In this document: one piece after another, positions 1-9,021 of the stretch
Position numbering within the stretch: the first letter of the stretch is position 1
How the letters are laid out: every line of letters begins with the position of its first letter
Origin: a bacterium
GTDB lineage: Bacteria > UBP14 > UBA6098 > 4484-93
Assembly (NCBI GenBank): GCA_021158465.1
Contig: JAGGUN010000037.1
Span: forward strand, 62,001 to 126,000
DNA: 64,000 nucleotides
Reading direction: 5' to 3'
The notes under the pieces: model-generated
What the model saw: the letters and a program-made list of their open reading frames with translations, nothing else
What the model was told of the DNA's origin: nothing
Database searches by the model: none
Position numbers and translations under genes: made by a program

Positions 1-2723
1 GAGAGATGACGCTTGAGTATTCCCGTCTCTTCTGGGGGATTGATAGGGACAATATTGGTCAAGGTTTTTGGGGTTATTCTCATAACCTTGACAAATTGGG
101 TGCATTTGGTATCTCGGCGGTGGTGTTCGATTCTGAGCGGTTCCGGAATGTGCGGTTCGGGCTTGGATGGTCGCATAAACTGTTTAGCTCTTCCCTTGCA
201 GATGGTTTGTCGGTTGGGTTCACTGGGAAGCTCTTTATAGATAGCTATCGGACGGAGAACTTTGAGGCTGATATGTCTGACCCTCTTCTTGCGAAGGCTT
301 CGAGGGATGTTGTTGCTCCGTCGCTTGATATTGGGCTGATTTACAGGTCGCATAGCGGCTTGTCGCTTGGCATATTCGGTCGGGACCTACTTGAACCTGA
401 TATGTCAGTTGGGTCCGACGGTTCGTCGAGGGTTCCTATGGGGATCTATGGTGGAGGTGCTTATCGCTTTTGGGACAATATGACCTGTGAGCTTGACTTG
501 GGGGTGTTGTTTGACCCTAACCGCGGTGCGACCGAGTTGGAGTATAGCCTGGGTGCTGAGTATTGGCTTCCTGGTAATCAGATAGCGTTTCGTGGAGGGT
601 TAAAGAATATAGATGAAGCAACGGCGGGTATGAGTTATCGAATGAGGAGGAGGCTTGACCTTCAGGTAGATTATGCTATGCTTTTCCCTTTGAGTGATGT
701 TGGCAGGGCGGGAGCGACGAGTCACAAGGTTTCGGTTGTGTGGCGCAGGCCGCCTCCGCCCAAATACTTTGCTGACCTAACCGTCCGGGATTCTGACCTC
801 TCGTTCTCGACCGAGCATTCGATCCTGGGTGAGAAAACGCTGTTCTTTGCCAGGGTTGAGAACATCGGAGATAAAAAAGCAAAGGGTTTCTTTGTTTCGC
901 TTTTTACTTCCCTTAATGGTGGCGATTTTGAGATGTTCGGTACCCCGTTGAGGATAAAGCGTCTCGGTCCTGGTGAGTCGAAGGAGCTTGTGTGGGAGTG
1001 GATTCCGAAGGAGCCTGGAGAATACACATTCTTCGTCAGTGTTGATGATGATGGTTCGAGCTTCCCTGAGCCGGTAGGCACGGTTGATGAACTGGATGAG
1101 AATAACAACACAGCAAAGACATCCCGAGCGGTTTTGAAGCGTCCTGAGGGGAACATAGAGATAGAGCCGAATCTGCTCACGCTTGTCAAGACTACGACGG
1201 TTGTTGAGGAGCGTCCGATGGTACCTGTGTTTTTCTTCCCAAGGCACTCGGATAAGGTTGATGCTCGCTTCGAGGAGATGGCAAGGGTCATACGCTATCG
1301 GCTAAAGAACAATCCGGATATAGGAATCAGGCTCAAGGGTTACTATAATCCGCTCAATGACGAGGTCTACGACTACAAGTCCGGTAAGAAGCTTGCCATC
1401 CGGAGAGCGGAAGCGGCAAAGGATTTCCTTACGAGGGAATATCCGGATATCGCTGACAGGATAGAGGTTGTTCGGGATGGCTACAATTTTGCTCGCTTCT
1501 GGGCATCGGATTCCACGGGTGCTGATAAGACCACTGACCAGCTTCTTGTGGATGCCGAGAACCGCCGTGTGGAGATTGAGGTTGTTACTCCAAATCTCCC
1601 CGAGATAGAAGCAGGTTTTATCCCTGGTTCCTCATCGATCAAGAGATTGGAGATACCAGGTTCCTATATCTCTCGTCTTCGGGGGTTCCTTAATAGGAAC
1701 CCTGAGCTTATTGTTCTCTGTGAGGGTGGGCTTGGTAAAGGTGAAAAGGGCGAGCATCTCGCTTTCACTCGTGCCGTTGCCTTGAAGGACACCCTTACGA
1801 AACTCATAGGTGAGCAGTATTCTGAGCGTGTTTTTCTCGGCACAGCGGACACGGTTGGCGATGCCCCGTACGGTGTTATTGCTCTCGTCGGAGAAGGGCT
1901 CATTTACCGTCCTGTTGAGGGGGGGCTTGTCTCTACGAGCACGGATATTGACAACCCGTTCACCGATGTGTATGTAGAGTATGATGTCCCAGCTGGTGTT
2001 CGTCGGCACAGGATAGAGGTGAGGGAGCATGGAACTGATTCGGTCTTCACTGTCTTGAGGGAAGGAGACGGTCCACCGCCAAAGGTCATCCGCTGGGACT
2101 GGGCAAATGAGAATGGAAATCTGATAGACCCGCACAAGCAGTATTATCTATATGCTTTCCTCGAGGATAGTCTTGGCCAGGTGGCGAGCTTTGTCTCCGA
2201 TACTATTACCACCGAGATAGTTGAGCGTGAGAGGGCGGTTGAGGAGCTGATTATTGTTCAGTTTAACTTTGACACATCCGCTGCTACCAACCGTTTTCAG
2301 GAGGCTCGACTTGAGCATATAGCAAGGAAACTTATCTCGAAGGCAACTGCTCCTCATAGGGAGATAGTGGCAACTGTCCATGGGCACACCGATACAATCG
2401 GGCTTACCTTCCGCAATAACGAACTCTCACTTATGCGGGCAAAGGTGGAGGAAGCTAAGCTTAGAGAGTATCTTATGTATCTTCTGGGGTTCTCATCGAA
2501 GGGTGAGCTTTCCAGATGGCTCTGGCGTCATCGGATCAGGCTTACCTATGAGGGGAGGCGAGATAAGGAACCTTTTGTTGTGAATATGTGGCGGAACGGG
2601 AAGCTTGAGAAGGTAAAGCTCGGTAACGACCTTCTCCCTGAAGGGCGAGCGGTGAACCGCCGGGTTATGATAACGATCGAGAGTGTAACCGAATACAGGA
2701 AACAAAGGGAACAGCAACCATAG
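1..2723 (+). CDS. Outer-membrane barrel / CARDB / triple OmpA protein, 5' end outside window
   Basis: The reading frame is open to the left edge. The first ATG (6) aligns with about residue 56 of the paralogue at 49718-52495, so signal peptide and barrel start lie upstream and this ATG is probably internal. Visible order: PorV-like beta-rich barrel (to about residue 250), a CARDB-type adhesion domain (about 255-375, with a DELDENNN motif), an OmpA-like module (about 405-530, ending in ENRRVEIEV), a weaker OmpA-like module (about 545-630), an FlgD-type Ig segment (about 660-735) and a C-terminal OmpA module with GHTD (about 750-900) ending NRRVMITIE. OmpA modules bind peptidoglycan, so the protein probably ties the outer membrane to the wall. 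Its own upstream partners are outside the window. The architecture is clear; the role is inferred. Confidence 0.85.
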   Translation, partial: EMTLEYSRLFWGIDRDNIGQGFWGYSHNLDKLGAFGISAVVFDSERFRNVRFGLGWSHKLFSSSLADGLSVGFTGKLFIDSYRTENFEADMSDPLLAKASRDVVAPSLDIGLIYRSHSGLSLGIFGRDLLEPDMSVGSDGSSRVPMGIYGGGAYRFWDNMTCELDLGVLFDPNRGATELEYSLGAEYWLPGNQIAFRGGLKNIDEATAGMSYRMRRRLDLQVDYAMLFPLSDVGRAGATSHKVSVVWRRPPPPKYFADLTVRDSDLSFSTEHSILGEKTLFFARVENIGDKKAKGFFVSLFTSLNGGDFEMFGTPLRIKRLGPGESKELVWEWIPKEPGEYTFFVSVDDDGSSFPEPVGTVDELDENNNTAKTSRAVLKRPEGNIEIEPNLLTLVKTTTVVEERPMVPVFFFPRHSDKVDARFEEMARVIRYRLKNNPDIGIRLKGYYNPLNDEVYDYKSGKKLAIRRAEAAKDFLTREYPDIADRIEVVRDGYNFARFWASDSTGADKTTDQLLVDAENRRVEIEVVTPNLPEIEAGFIPGSSSIKRLEIPGSYISRLRGFLNRNPELIVLCEGGLGKGEKGEHLAFTRAVALKDTLTKLIGEQYSERVFLGTADTVGDAPYGVIALVGEGLIYRPVEGGLVSTSTDIDNPFTDVYVEYDVPAGVRRHRIEVREHGTDSVFTVLREGDGPPPKVIRWDWANENGNLIDPHKQYYLYAFLEDSLGQVASFVSDTITTEIVERERAVEELIIVQFNFDTSAATNRFQEARLEHIARKLISKATAPHREIVATVHGHTDTIGLTFRNNELSLMRAKVEEAKLREYLMYLLGFSSKGELSRWLWRHRIRLTYEGRRDKEPFVVNMWRNGKLEKVKLGNDLLPEGRAVNRRVMITIESVTEYRKQREQQP

Positions 2724-2748
2724 TCTTATCTTTGGAGAAGGATAGGGT

Positions 2749-3837
2749 ATGAGAAAGATTGCTTTGGCACTGATATTTGTTCTGGCTCTGGTAAGATGGG
2801 GATATTCAGATTTTGTTTCTATAGAGAACGATGGTGTAAAAGCGATAGTTGAAAGCAGAACTGGTCGTTTTTCCATTGGTACCCCGGATGGAACCCCAGC
2901 CCTCGATGGTTTCCCTGATACTGTGTCCTCACACTTCAATCTCTACATTGATGGTGAGATATATAGCAACGAGCCGGGTATCGGAACGGCTCTGCCGTTG
3001 ATGGAGGCAGCGCAGGTCAATGAAGGAAGATATATAAGCGTCCAGTGGCTTCTCGGTGAGGTCCGGGTCTGGGAGAAGCTATATCTCCTGCCGGAGGATT
3101 CACTCGACAAGTTCATCTATGTTGAGTATCTTATATATAATGGTTCAACCGATACACACTCTGTTGGACTGCTTCAGTATATGGATATAAAGGTTGGCAG
3201 TAGTGATGCCCCGTACACATTTGCTCCGCCATCGGAGGTAATCAACAGCGAGACCCAGTATTCTTACTCGTCGATTCCTGCCTACTGGACGGCTTACGAG
3301 TTCCCACCACCTTACGCGGATACGATGGCAACCGCTCAAGGGATACTCTTTGGTATCGATTATCGCTTCCCAGACAGGATAATATTTGGACCGGCAGAAA
3401 CTTATAGAGGTGTTGTCTGGGTCTACTATCCGTCGGGTCTCGGTTTTGGTGGGGATATGGCGACTCTCACCTGGTGGAGTGAATATCCGCTTGAACCTTA
3501 TGCAATCAGGTTTATGGGTAACTACTACGGCATTGGCTACCCACAGGTAGATGTGGATGAGGTATCCTATTTGCCAGGGGAGATAACACTCGGTGAGGCG
3601 TATCCTAACCCGTTCAATGTGGAGACAACCATTCCTTTTTCCATCTCGAAGGGGGCGGATATTACCCTCGATGTTTTCAATCTCAAGGGGGAGAAGGTTG
3701 CGAATCTTGCATCAGGATATTATGAGGCAGGCTCTTACAGGGTAAAATTCTCTGGTGATTTCCCCTCGGGGGTATATATCTATCGCTTGAATGCACAGAA
3801 CAAAAGCCTTTCTGGGAAATTAATCCTGCTTAAGTGA
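2749..3837 (+). CDS. Secreted protein with C-terminal PNPFN-type sorting domain
   Basis: 362 residues. A signal peptide (about 1-20, MRKIALALIFVLALVRWGYS) is followed by a beta-rich body of unknown function (about 21-275). The last 80 residues are a FlgD/type-A sorting-like beta-sandwich with AYPNPFN, FNLKGEKV and FPSGVYIYRL motifs, ending in LILLK. In FCB bacteria such tails send proteins through the outer membrane or anchor them at the surface. A GGAGAAGGA ribosome site precedes the ATG, 25 nt after the OmpA-type gene and 1 nt before secA, so it is probably cotranscribed with both. The body is not assignable to a known enzyme family by eye. Confidence 0.8.
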   Translation: MRKIALALIFVLALVRWGYSDFVSIENDGVKAIVESRTGRFSIGTPDGTPALDGFPDTVSSHFNLYIDGEIYSNEPGIGTALPLMEAAQVNEGRYISVQWLLGEVRVWEKLYLLPEDSLDKFIYVEYLIYNGSTDTHSVGLLQYMDIKVGSSDAPYTFAPPSEVINSETQYSYSSIPAYWTAYEFPPPYADTMATAQGILFGIDYRFPDRIIFGPAETYRGVVWVYYPSGLGFGGDMATLTWWSEYPLEPYAIRFMGNYYGIGYPQVDVDEVSYLPGEITLGEAYPNPFNVETTIPFSISKGADITLDVFNLKGEKVANLASGYYEAGSYRVKFSGDFPSGVYIYRLNAQNKSLSGKLILLK

Positions 3838-3838
3838 T

Positions 3839-6800
3839 ATGGCACTAACAAGCGTAATGAAGAAGCTGTTTGGCACTGCAAGCCAGCGCCAGATTAAGCG
3901 AATTCTACCTGTTGTAAATGAGATAAACAGGCTGTATGAAGAGTATCATTCCCTTACCGACGATGAGTTGAGGGCAAAAACTGATGAGTTCCGCGCAAGG
4001 ATCAAGGAGAAAACGGAGGGTATTGAGGAGAAGATATCTGAGCTTGTTGCTCGGTTGAAGGAGGATATATCTACTGCCGAGCGGGAGCGTTTGTCTGATG
4101 AGAAGAAGCGTCTTGAGGATGAGCTTTTCAAGACGGAGCAAGAGGTTTTGGATGAGTTGCTTCCAGAGGCTTACGCTGTTGTGAAGGAAGCCTGTCGTCG
4201 CCTTGTTGGGACGGAATATGAGGTAACCGGTCACAAGGTCACCTGGAATATGATTCCCTTCGATGTTCAACTGATAGGTGCAATTGTTCTTCATCAAGGG
4301 AAGATAGCCGAGATGGCAACGGGAGAGGGGAAAACACTTGTTGCAACGATGCCACTTTACCTCAACGCCCTTGTCGGAAAGGGTGCTCATCTTGTTACCG
4401 TTAACGACTATCTTGCCAGGCGCGATGCCGAATGGATGGGAATTGTATATAACTTCCTCGGATTGACCGTCGGATGCATTCAGAGCGATATGGACCCAGA
4501 GGAGAGGAAGAAGGCATATGCTGCCGACATAACCTACGGGACAAACAACGAGTTCGGGTTTGATTACCTTCGGGACAATATGAAGGTCAGGTTTGAGGAC
4601 CTGGTCCAGCGTGGTCATTACTATGCTATAGTGGATGAGGTTGATTCCGTTCTGATAGATGAGGCGAGGACACCGCTTATCATATCTGGTCCAGTCTCCT
4701 CGTCCTCGATGGCTGAGACGCTTCATATCTGGAGGTCCCGCGTCGAGCGGCTATATCATCAGCAGATGATACTTGTGAATAAGTTCCTTGCCGAGGCGGA
4801 GCGTCTGTTATCCTATGACGAGGAGAAGGCGGCGAGGCTTTTACTGCTTGCTAAGAGAGGGTTGCCGAAGAACAAGAAGCTGCTAAAGCTCAAGCAGGAC
4901 GGAAATGTTGTCCGTATGATAGAATCGTTGGAACTCGCCCTTATGAGGGATAAAAAGCTGGCTGAGCTTGATGAGGAGCTTTACTTTGCCGTCGATGAGC
5001 GCGAGAACAGCATAAACCTTACCGAGAAGGGGAGACAGTTCTTATCTCCCAAGCATCCGGAGGTTTTTGTTATACCAGATCTAACCGATGAAATTGCCAA
5101 GATAGAGAGCGATAGTAGCCTCTCCGAAGAAGAGAAGAAGAAGCGTATAGACAAGGCTTATAGGCTCTTTACCGAGCGTTCTGATACGAACCATGCGATA
5201 AGCCAGCTTCTCAAGGCGTATGTTCTGTTCGAGCGCGATGTCGACTATGTTGTCATGAACGGCAAGGTGATAATCGTTGATGAGTTCACCGGTCGCCTTA
5301 TGCCTGGCAGAAGGTATTCTGATGGACTGCATTCCTGCTTGGAGGCGAAGGAGGGTGTGAGGATAGAGAAAGAGACACAGACGCTTGCGACGATCACGCT
5401 TCAGAACTATTTCAGGATGTATCGAAAGCTGGCTGGTATGACAGGGACCGCAGAGACGGAAGCGGAGGAGTTTTGGCAGATATATAAGCTTGATACCGTT
5501 GTTATCCCTACGAATAAACCTGTTAGAAGGGTTGATTACCCGGACAAGATATATCGGACGAAGCGTGAGAAGTACAATGCTGTCATCCGTGAGATAGAAC
5601 GTCTTCACAAGAAGGGTATCCCTGTTCTTGTTGGTACAATCTCTGTTGAGGTTTCCGAGACGCTTTCTCGTATGCTCAAGCGTGTGAACATTCCGCATAA
5701 TGTTCTCAATGCGAAGAACCATGCGAGGGAAGCGGAGATTGTTGCTCTTGCTGGACAGCCGGGGGCTGTAACCATTGCGACGAATATGGCAGGTAGAGGA
5801 ACAGATATCAGGCTTGGTAAGGGAGTTGTTAGGTGTCCGGGGGAGTGTAAGATACAGTCCTCCCTGCCGAAAGGGACCCCGACATCGGATGGGCTTACCC
5901 TTGCTGACTGCCTTAGGGACGTTCCGTGTGGGCTTCATATAATAGGCACAGAGCGGCATGAGGCTCGTAGGATTGACCGTCAGCTGCGTGGCAGGGCGGG
6001 GCGCCAGGGTGACCCCGGCTCGTCGAGGTTCTTTATCTCCTTAGAGGATGACCTTATGCGTCTGTTCGGTGGTGATTCGATCTCCTCCATTATGCTCAAA
6101 CTGGGCGCAAAGGAGGGTGAGGCGATCGAGAGTAAGATGGTATCCTCGGCGATTGAACGCGCGCAGAAACGTGTCGAGGCACAGAACTTCGCGATAAGGA
6201 AGAGATTGCTCGAATACGATGATGTAATGAATCGGCAACGAACGGTCATCTACTCACGTCGCCGGGAGATACTCGAAGGGGAAAACCTAAGGGAAGAGTT
6301 CAAGCGGATGTTTGAGATGGTAATAGATGAGCTGTTAAACAGATATACTGACCCGAAAAGCTACCCGGAAGACTGGAATTGGCAGGGGTTGAAGCGGGAG
6401 TTCAGGGAGATATTCCTTGTCGGTTTTCGCTTCTCTGATGAAGATATTCAGAACCTGACCGTCGATGCACTCAGGGAAAAGCTTATGGAGGTTGTCCTCT
6501 ACTGGTACGGGCAGAAGGAACAGCGCCTTGGTGAGGAGATGATGCGGAACCTCGAGAGGCTTGTTCTGCTTGTTACAATCGATTCACTTTGGAAGGACCA
6601 TCTCTACTTTATGGATCAGTTGAAGGAGGGTATATCGCTTCGGGCGTATGGGCAAAAGGACCCCTTGATTGAGTATAAGAGGGAGGCTTATGAGGCTTTT
6701 TTGAAGCTACTGGATGATATAGATAGGGAGGCGGTGAAGCGGATCTTCCGTGCTGAGCTTGCCGTTCAGAAGGAGAGGGAACATAGCATTTTTGTCCCTT

Positions 6801-7012
6801 CTCGTGAGGAACATGCGGAGGTTTCTGCATATGCAACGGCTGGCAGAAGAGATGTTGCACCGCCCCAGGCTCAACCTTCTCCCGCTCCAACACAGGCTAA
6901 AAAGGTCCCTATTCGTCGTGTGAAGATAGGTAGAAACGACCCCTGTCCTTGCGGCTCTGGAAAGAAATACAAGGACTGCTGCGGTCGTCCGGGTGCAAAG
7001 CGAAAATTCTGA
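3839..7012 (+). CDS. secA: Preprotein translocase ATPase SecA
   Basis: SecA drives proteins through the SecYEG channel. It shows the Walker A region MATGEGKT (about residue 160), the DEVDSVLIDEART Walker B segment, MTGTAETE, AGRGTDIRLG, the RQLRGRAGRQGDPG motif VI and the C-terminal zinc motif CPCGSGKKYKDCC. At 1057 residues it is longer than the roughly 900 of E. coli. One extra stretch sits in the first nucleotide-binding/preprotein region, as in Bacteroidota-type SecAs. A second insert (about 663-700) carries four cysteines between RGTDIRLG and GLHIIGTERHE. The ATG lies 1 nt after the previous stop with no clear Shine-Dalgarno; Met7 is an alternative start. The family call is secure. Confidence 0.97.
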   Translation: MALTSVMKKLFGTASQRQIKRILPVVNEINRLYEEYHSLTDDELRAKTDEFRARIKEKTEGIEEKISELVARLKEDISTAERERLSDEKKRLEDELFKTEQEVLDELLPEAYAVVKEACRRLVGTEYEVTGHKVTWNMIPFDVQLIGAIVLHQGKIAEMATGEGKTLVATMPLYLNALVGKGAHLVTVNDYLARRDAEWMGIVYNFLGLTVGCIQSDMDPEERKKAYAADITYGTNNEFGFDYLRDNMKVRFEDLVQRGHYYAIVDEVDSVLIDEARTPLIISGPVSSSSMAETLHIWRSRVERLYHQQMILVNKFLAEAERLLSYDEEKAARLLLLAKRGLPKNKKLLKLKQDGNVVRMIESLELALMRDKKLAELDEELYFAVDERENSINLTEKGRQFLSPKHPEVFVIPDLTDEIAKIESDSSLSEEEKKKRIDKAYRLFTERSDTNHAISQLLKAYVLFERDVDYVVMNGKVIIVDEFTGRLMPGRRYSDGLHSCLEAKEGVRIEKETQTLATITLQNYFRMYRKLAGMTGTAETEAEEFWQIYKLDTVVIPTNKPVRRVDYPDKIYRTKREKYNAVIREIERLHKKGIPVLVGTISVEVSETLSRMLKRVNIPHNVLNAKNHAREAEIVALAGQPGAVTIATNMAGRGTDIRLGKGVVRCPGECKIQSSLPKGTPTSDGLTLADCLRDVPCGLHIIGTERHEARRIDRQLRGRAGRQGDPGSSRFFISLEDDLMRLFGGDSISSIMLKLGAKEGEAIESKMVSSAIERAQKRVEAQNFAIRKRLLEYDDVMNRQRTVIYSRRREILEGENLREEFKRMFEMVIDELLNRYTDPKSYPEDWNWQGLKREFREIFLVGFRFSDEDIQNLTVDALREKLMEVVLYWYGQKEQRLGEEMMRNLERLVLLVTIDSLWKDHLYFMDQLKEGISLRAYGQKDPLIEYKREAYEAFLKLLDDIDREAVKRIFRAELAVQKEREHSIFVPSREEHAEVSAYATAGRRDVAPPQAQPSPAPTQAKKVPIRRVKIGRNDPCPCGSGKKYKDCCGRPGAKRKF

Positions 7013-7019
7013 CGAAAAG

Positions 7020-8138
7020 ATGAAGAGCAAGGTTTTCTTCGTCGGTCCAGATGTCGGTGGTGTATCTACCCTCTTTGACGCTCTGGACACATCTTTTATC
7101 AAGCCCAAAAGCACTATCTGTGTCAAGCTCCATTGGGGTGAAAAGGGGAATAAGTACTTTGTTTCTCCTTCGTTTGTTGCTCGGATAGTTGAGAAGATAA
7201 GGGAGAAAGGAGCCCGAGCCTTTCTTACCGATACGACCACGCTTTATCATGGTCAGCGTCGAAACGGTGTGGATTCCATTATTCTTGCCCACGAGCATGG
7301 TTTTTCCTATGAGACGGTGGGAGCACCTGTTGTTATAGGTGATGGTATCCTCGGTATGGATACGGTTGACTACCGTGTGAATTTGAAACATTTTAAGTCT
7401 GTTCGGCTTGCATCTGTCCTTTCTAATGCGGATGGTTTTGTTGTTGTTTCGCATTTCAAGGGTCATGTTGGACTGGGGGTGGGGGGAGCGTTGAAGAATA
7501 TCTCTATGGGATTTGCCTCTCGCTCGCAGAAGCAGGCGATGCATGCCGATGTAGAGCCGAGGTTTGTTTCTCCTGACCGCTGCACCGGTTGCGGGGTGTG
7601 TGTAAGGAATTGTCCCACCGGTTCGATAAAGATAGAAGGTGGAAAGGCGAAGTTTGATTATTCGAGCTGTATCGGCTGTGGGGAGTGCATTGCACTCTGT
7701 CCGGAATCCGCCTTGAGGATACTATGGGAGACCGACGCGGAAGCATTTCAGGAGAAGGTCGCAGAAACAGCCTCGGTCGTGTATAATGTTATTAGAGGGA
7801 GGGTGATCTTCTTTAACTTTTTGCTCAGTGTGATGCCGTTCTGCGATTGTATGCCTAAGGATGGTGAACCGATTGTTCCTGATATCGGGATACTTGCTTC
7901 ATCTGACCCGGTGGCTCTGGACTGGGCATCAGCTGAGCTTGTGAACTCCGGATCAGCAGGGACCGATAGAATATCTGCTGCCAACCCTGGCATTCCATGG
8001 TGGATTCATATCGAGTATGCGGAGAAACTTGGTGTCGGAACGAGGGATTATGAAATTATTGAATTAGAGGGTAAAATTGGCAGAGGATACAGATTACAAC
8101 GGGACAGAGCTTGGTCGCCTCGAACGGAAATATCGTGA
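7020..8138 (+). CDS. DUF362 domain protein with 2[4Fe-4S] ferredoxin module
   Basis: About 372 residues. DUF362 regions (KLHWGEKGN; VVVSHFKGHVGLGVGGALKN) surround two 4Fe-4S motifs, CTGCGVCVRNCP and CIGCGECIALCP, separated by about 20 residues. Such proteins are iron-sulfur proteins common in anaerobes and their reaction is generally unknown; a redox role is inferred. I chose the ATG at 7020, 7 nt after the secA stop, over a GTG at 6993 that would overlap secA without a ribosome site. Its 3' end overlaps the next gene by 62 nt, implying cotranscription and possibly coupled translation. Confidence 0.88.
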   Translation: MKSKVFFVGPDVGGVSTLFDALDTSFIKPKSTICVKLHWGEKGNKYFVSPSFVARIVEKIREKGARAFLTDTTTLYHGQRRNGVDSIILAHEHGFSYETVGAPVVIGDGILGMDTVDYRVNLKHFKSVRLASVLSNADGFVVVSHFKGHVGLGVGGALKNISMGFASRSQKQAMHADVEPRFVSPDRCTGCGVCVRNCPTGSIKIEGGKAKFDYSSCIGCGECIALCPESALRILWETDAEAFQEKVAETASVVYNVIRGRVIFFNFLLSVMPFCDCMPKDGEPIVPDIGILASSDPVALDWASAELVNSGSAGTDRISAANPGIPWWIHIEYAEKLGVGTRDYEIIELEGKIGRGYRLQRDRAWSPRTEIS

Positions 8139-9021
8139 CTATCCCAATTCTGATGCATTCATTGGAATAGCACGGCTGTATTATAAGCAGGGTAATGTTT
8201 GCAAGGCGTTTGATGTATTGAAGGAGGGTATAGCCAAGCGCCCTGACATTCCTGAGGCTCAGATCGCATTTGCCCGGATAGCGGTTGAACTTAGGCGGTT
8301 CGGTGATGCAATACTTGCCCTCAGAGAGTGTCTCATCAGGGACCCGGCAAATTTCAAGGCGCTACTGTACCTTTTGCAGATTTACCTTGCCAGGCATGAC
8401 CAGGAGAATGCCCGTCAGACGCTTCTCTTTCTCCTGAGCCGACACCCGGACGACTCGAGGGTTCGTAAGTTCCAGCGGATCTACACCAAGCTTTTTCATG
8501 ATAATACACTGGAGAGGGAGGTTGCAAGGAGAAAAAAGAGGCGCGGTTTTTCCCTCAAGGGGCGGCGATTATCCCTTGGAGCAAAGGAAGAGACAACCAC
8601 GGGGGAGAAGGAAGGGGTTACTGCTCCGATTGCGCCGCCTGCTGGAGTGACATCAGGTGAACGGTTTGTCGTTATTATGGATAGGCTCATACGCACCCAG
8701 ATGGTTAGGGATGTGGTCACGATCGCTCCATCAGGTAGGGTTCTTAAGCCGCGTAGAACAAGCGTTGATGCGGCGAAGTATCTTGCTTACCTTGTGAAGG
8801 GAATAGTAGATGCCCTAAGCTCCTCCAGCCTTGGTAATGCTATCCGCGAGATAGTCTTGGAGACCAACGGGTACAATGTAGTTGTCAGTGGAATGGAAAA
8901 GCACTGGCTTGTCAGCGTTATCCACCCCACCTATTCTGTGGGAGCATACAAGCTTTTTCTTGATTCTTTGCTCGTCTCCTCTGGCTTCAAAGAGCGCTTA
9001 TCTTCCGAAGGCGAGGGATAA
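8077..9021 (+). CDS. TPR protein with C-terminal roadblock/LC7-like domain
   Basis: 314 residues starting at TTG, preceded by AGAGGG (8066-8071) inside the DUF362 gene. Residues about 15-150 are tetratricopeptide-like helical repeats (YYKQGNVCKAFDVLKEG; RRFGDAILALRECL; ARHDQENARQTLLFLLSRHP). A basic, charged linker follows (about 150-200). The last 110 residues alternate helix and strand with IREIVLETNGYNVVVSG and WLVSVIHP, resembling roadblock/LC7 folds that pair with small GTPases or form filaments in bacteria. No GTPase gene is adjacent. The 3' end overlaps the convergent cysteine desulfurase gene by 35 bp. TPR is confident; roadblock is a fold-level guess. Confidence 0.75.
   Translation: MAEDTDYNGTELGRLERKYRDYPNSDAFIGIARLYYKQGNVCKAFDVLKEGIAKRPDIPEAQIAFARIAVELRRFGDAILALRECLIRDPANFKALLYLLQIYLARHDQENARQTLLFLLSRHPDDSRVRKFQRIYTKLFHDNTLEREVARRKKRRGFSLKGRRLSLGAKEETTTGEKEGVTAPIAPPAGVTSGERFVVIMDRLIRTQMVRDVVTIAPSGRVLKPRRTSVDAAKYLAYLVKGIVDALSSSSLGNAIREIVLETNGYNVVVSGMEKHWLVSVIHPTYSVGAYKLFLDSLLVSSGFKERLSSEGEG

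Noticed and set aside
3905-4726. Long antisense frame of 273 codons within secA
   Set aside because: secA motifs fill the plus strand here; the antisense product has no recognisable domain and reflects codon bias.
5081-5959. Antisense frame of 292 codons within secA
   Set aside because: It is the mirror of conserved secA sequence, with no ribosome site or family motif.
6993-7019. GTG start for the DUF362 gene inside secA
   Set aside because: No ribosome site, and the added residues precede the family's usual beginning. The ATG at 7020 fits better.
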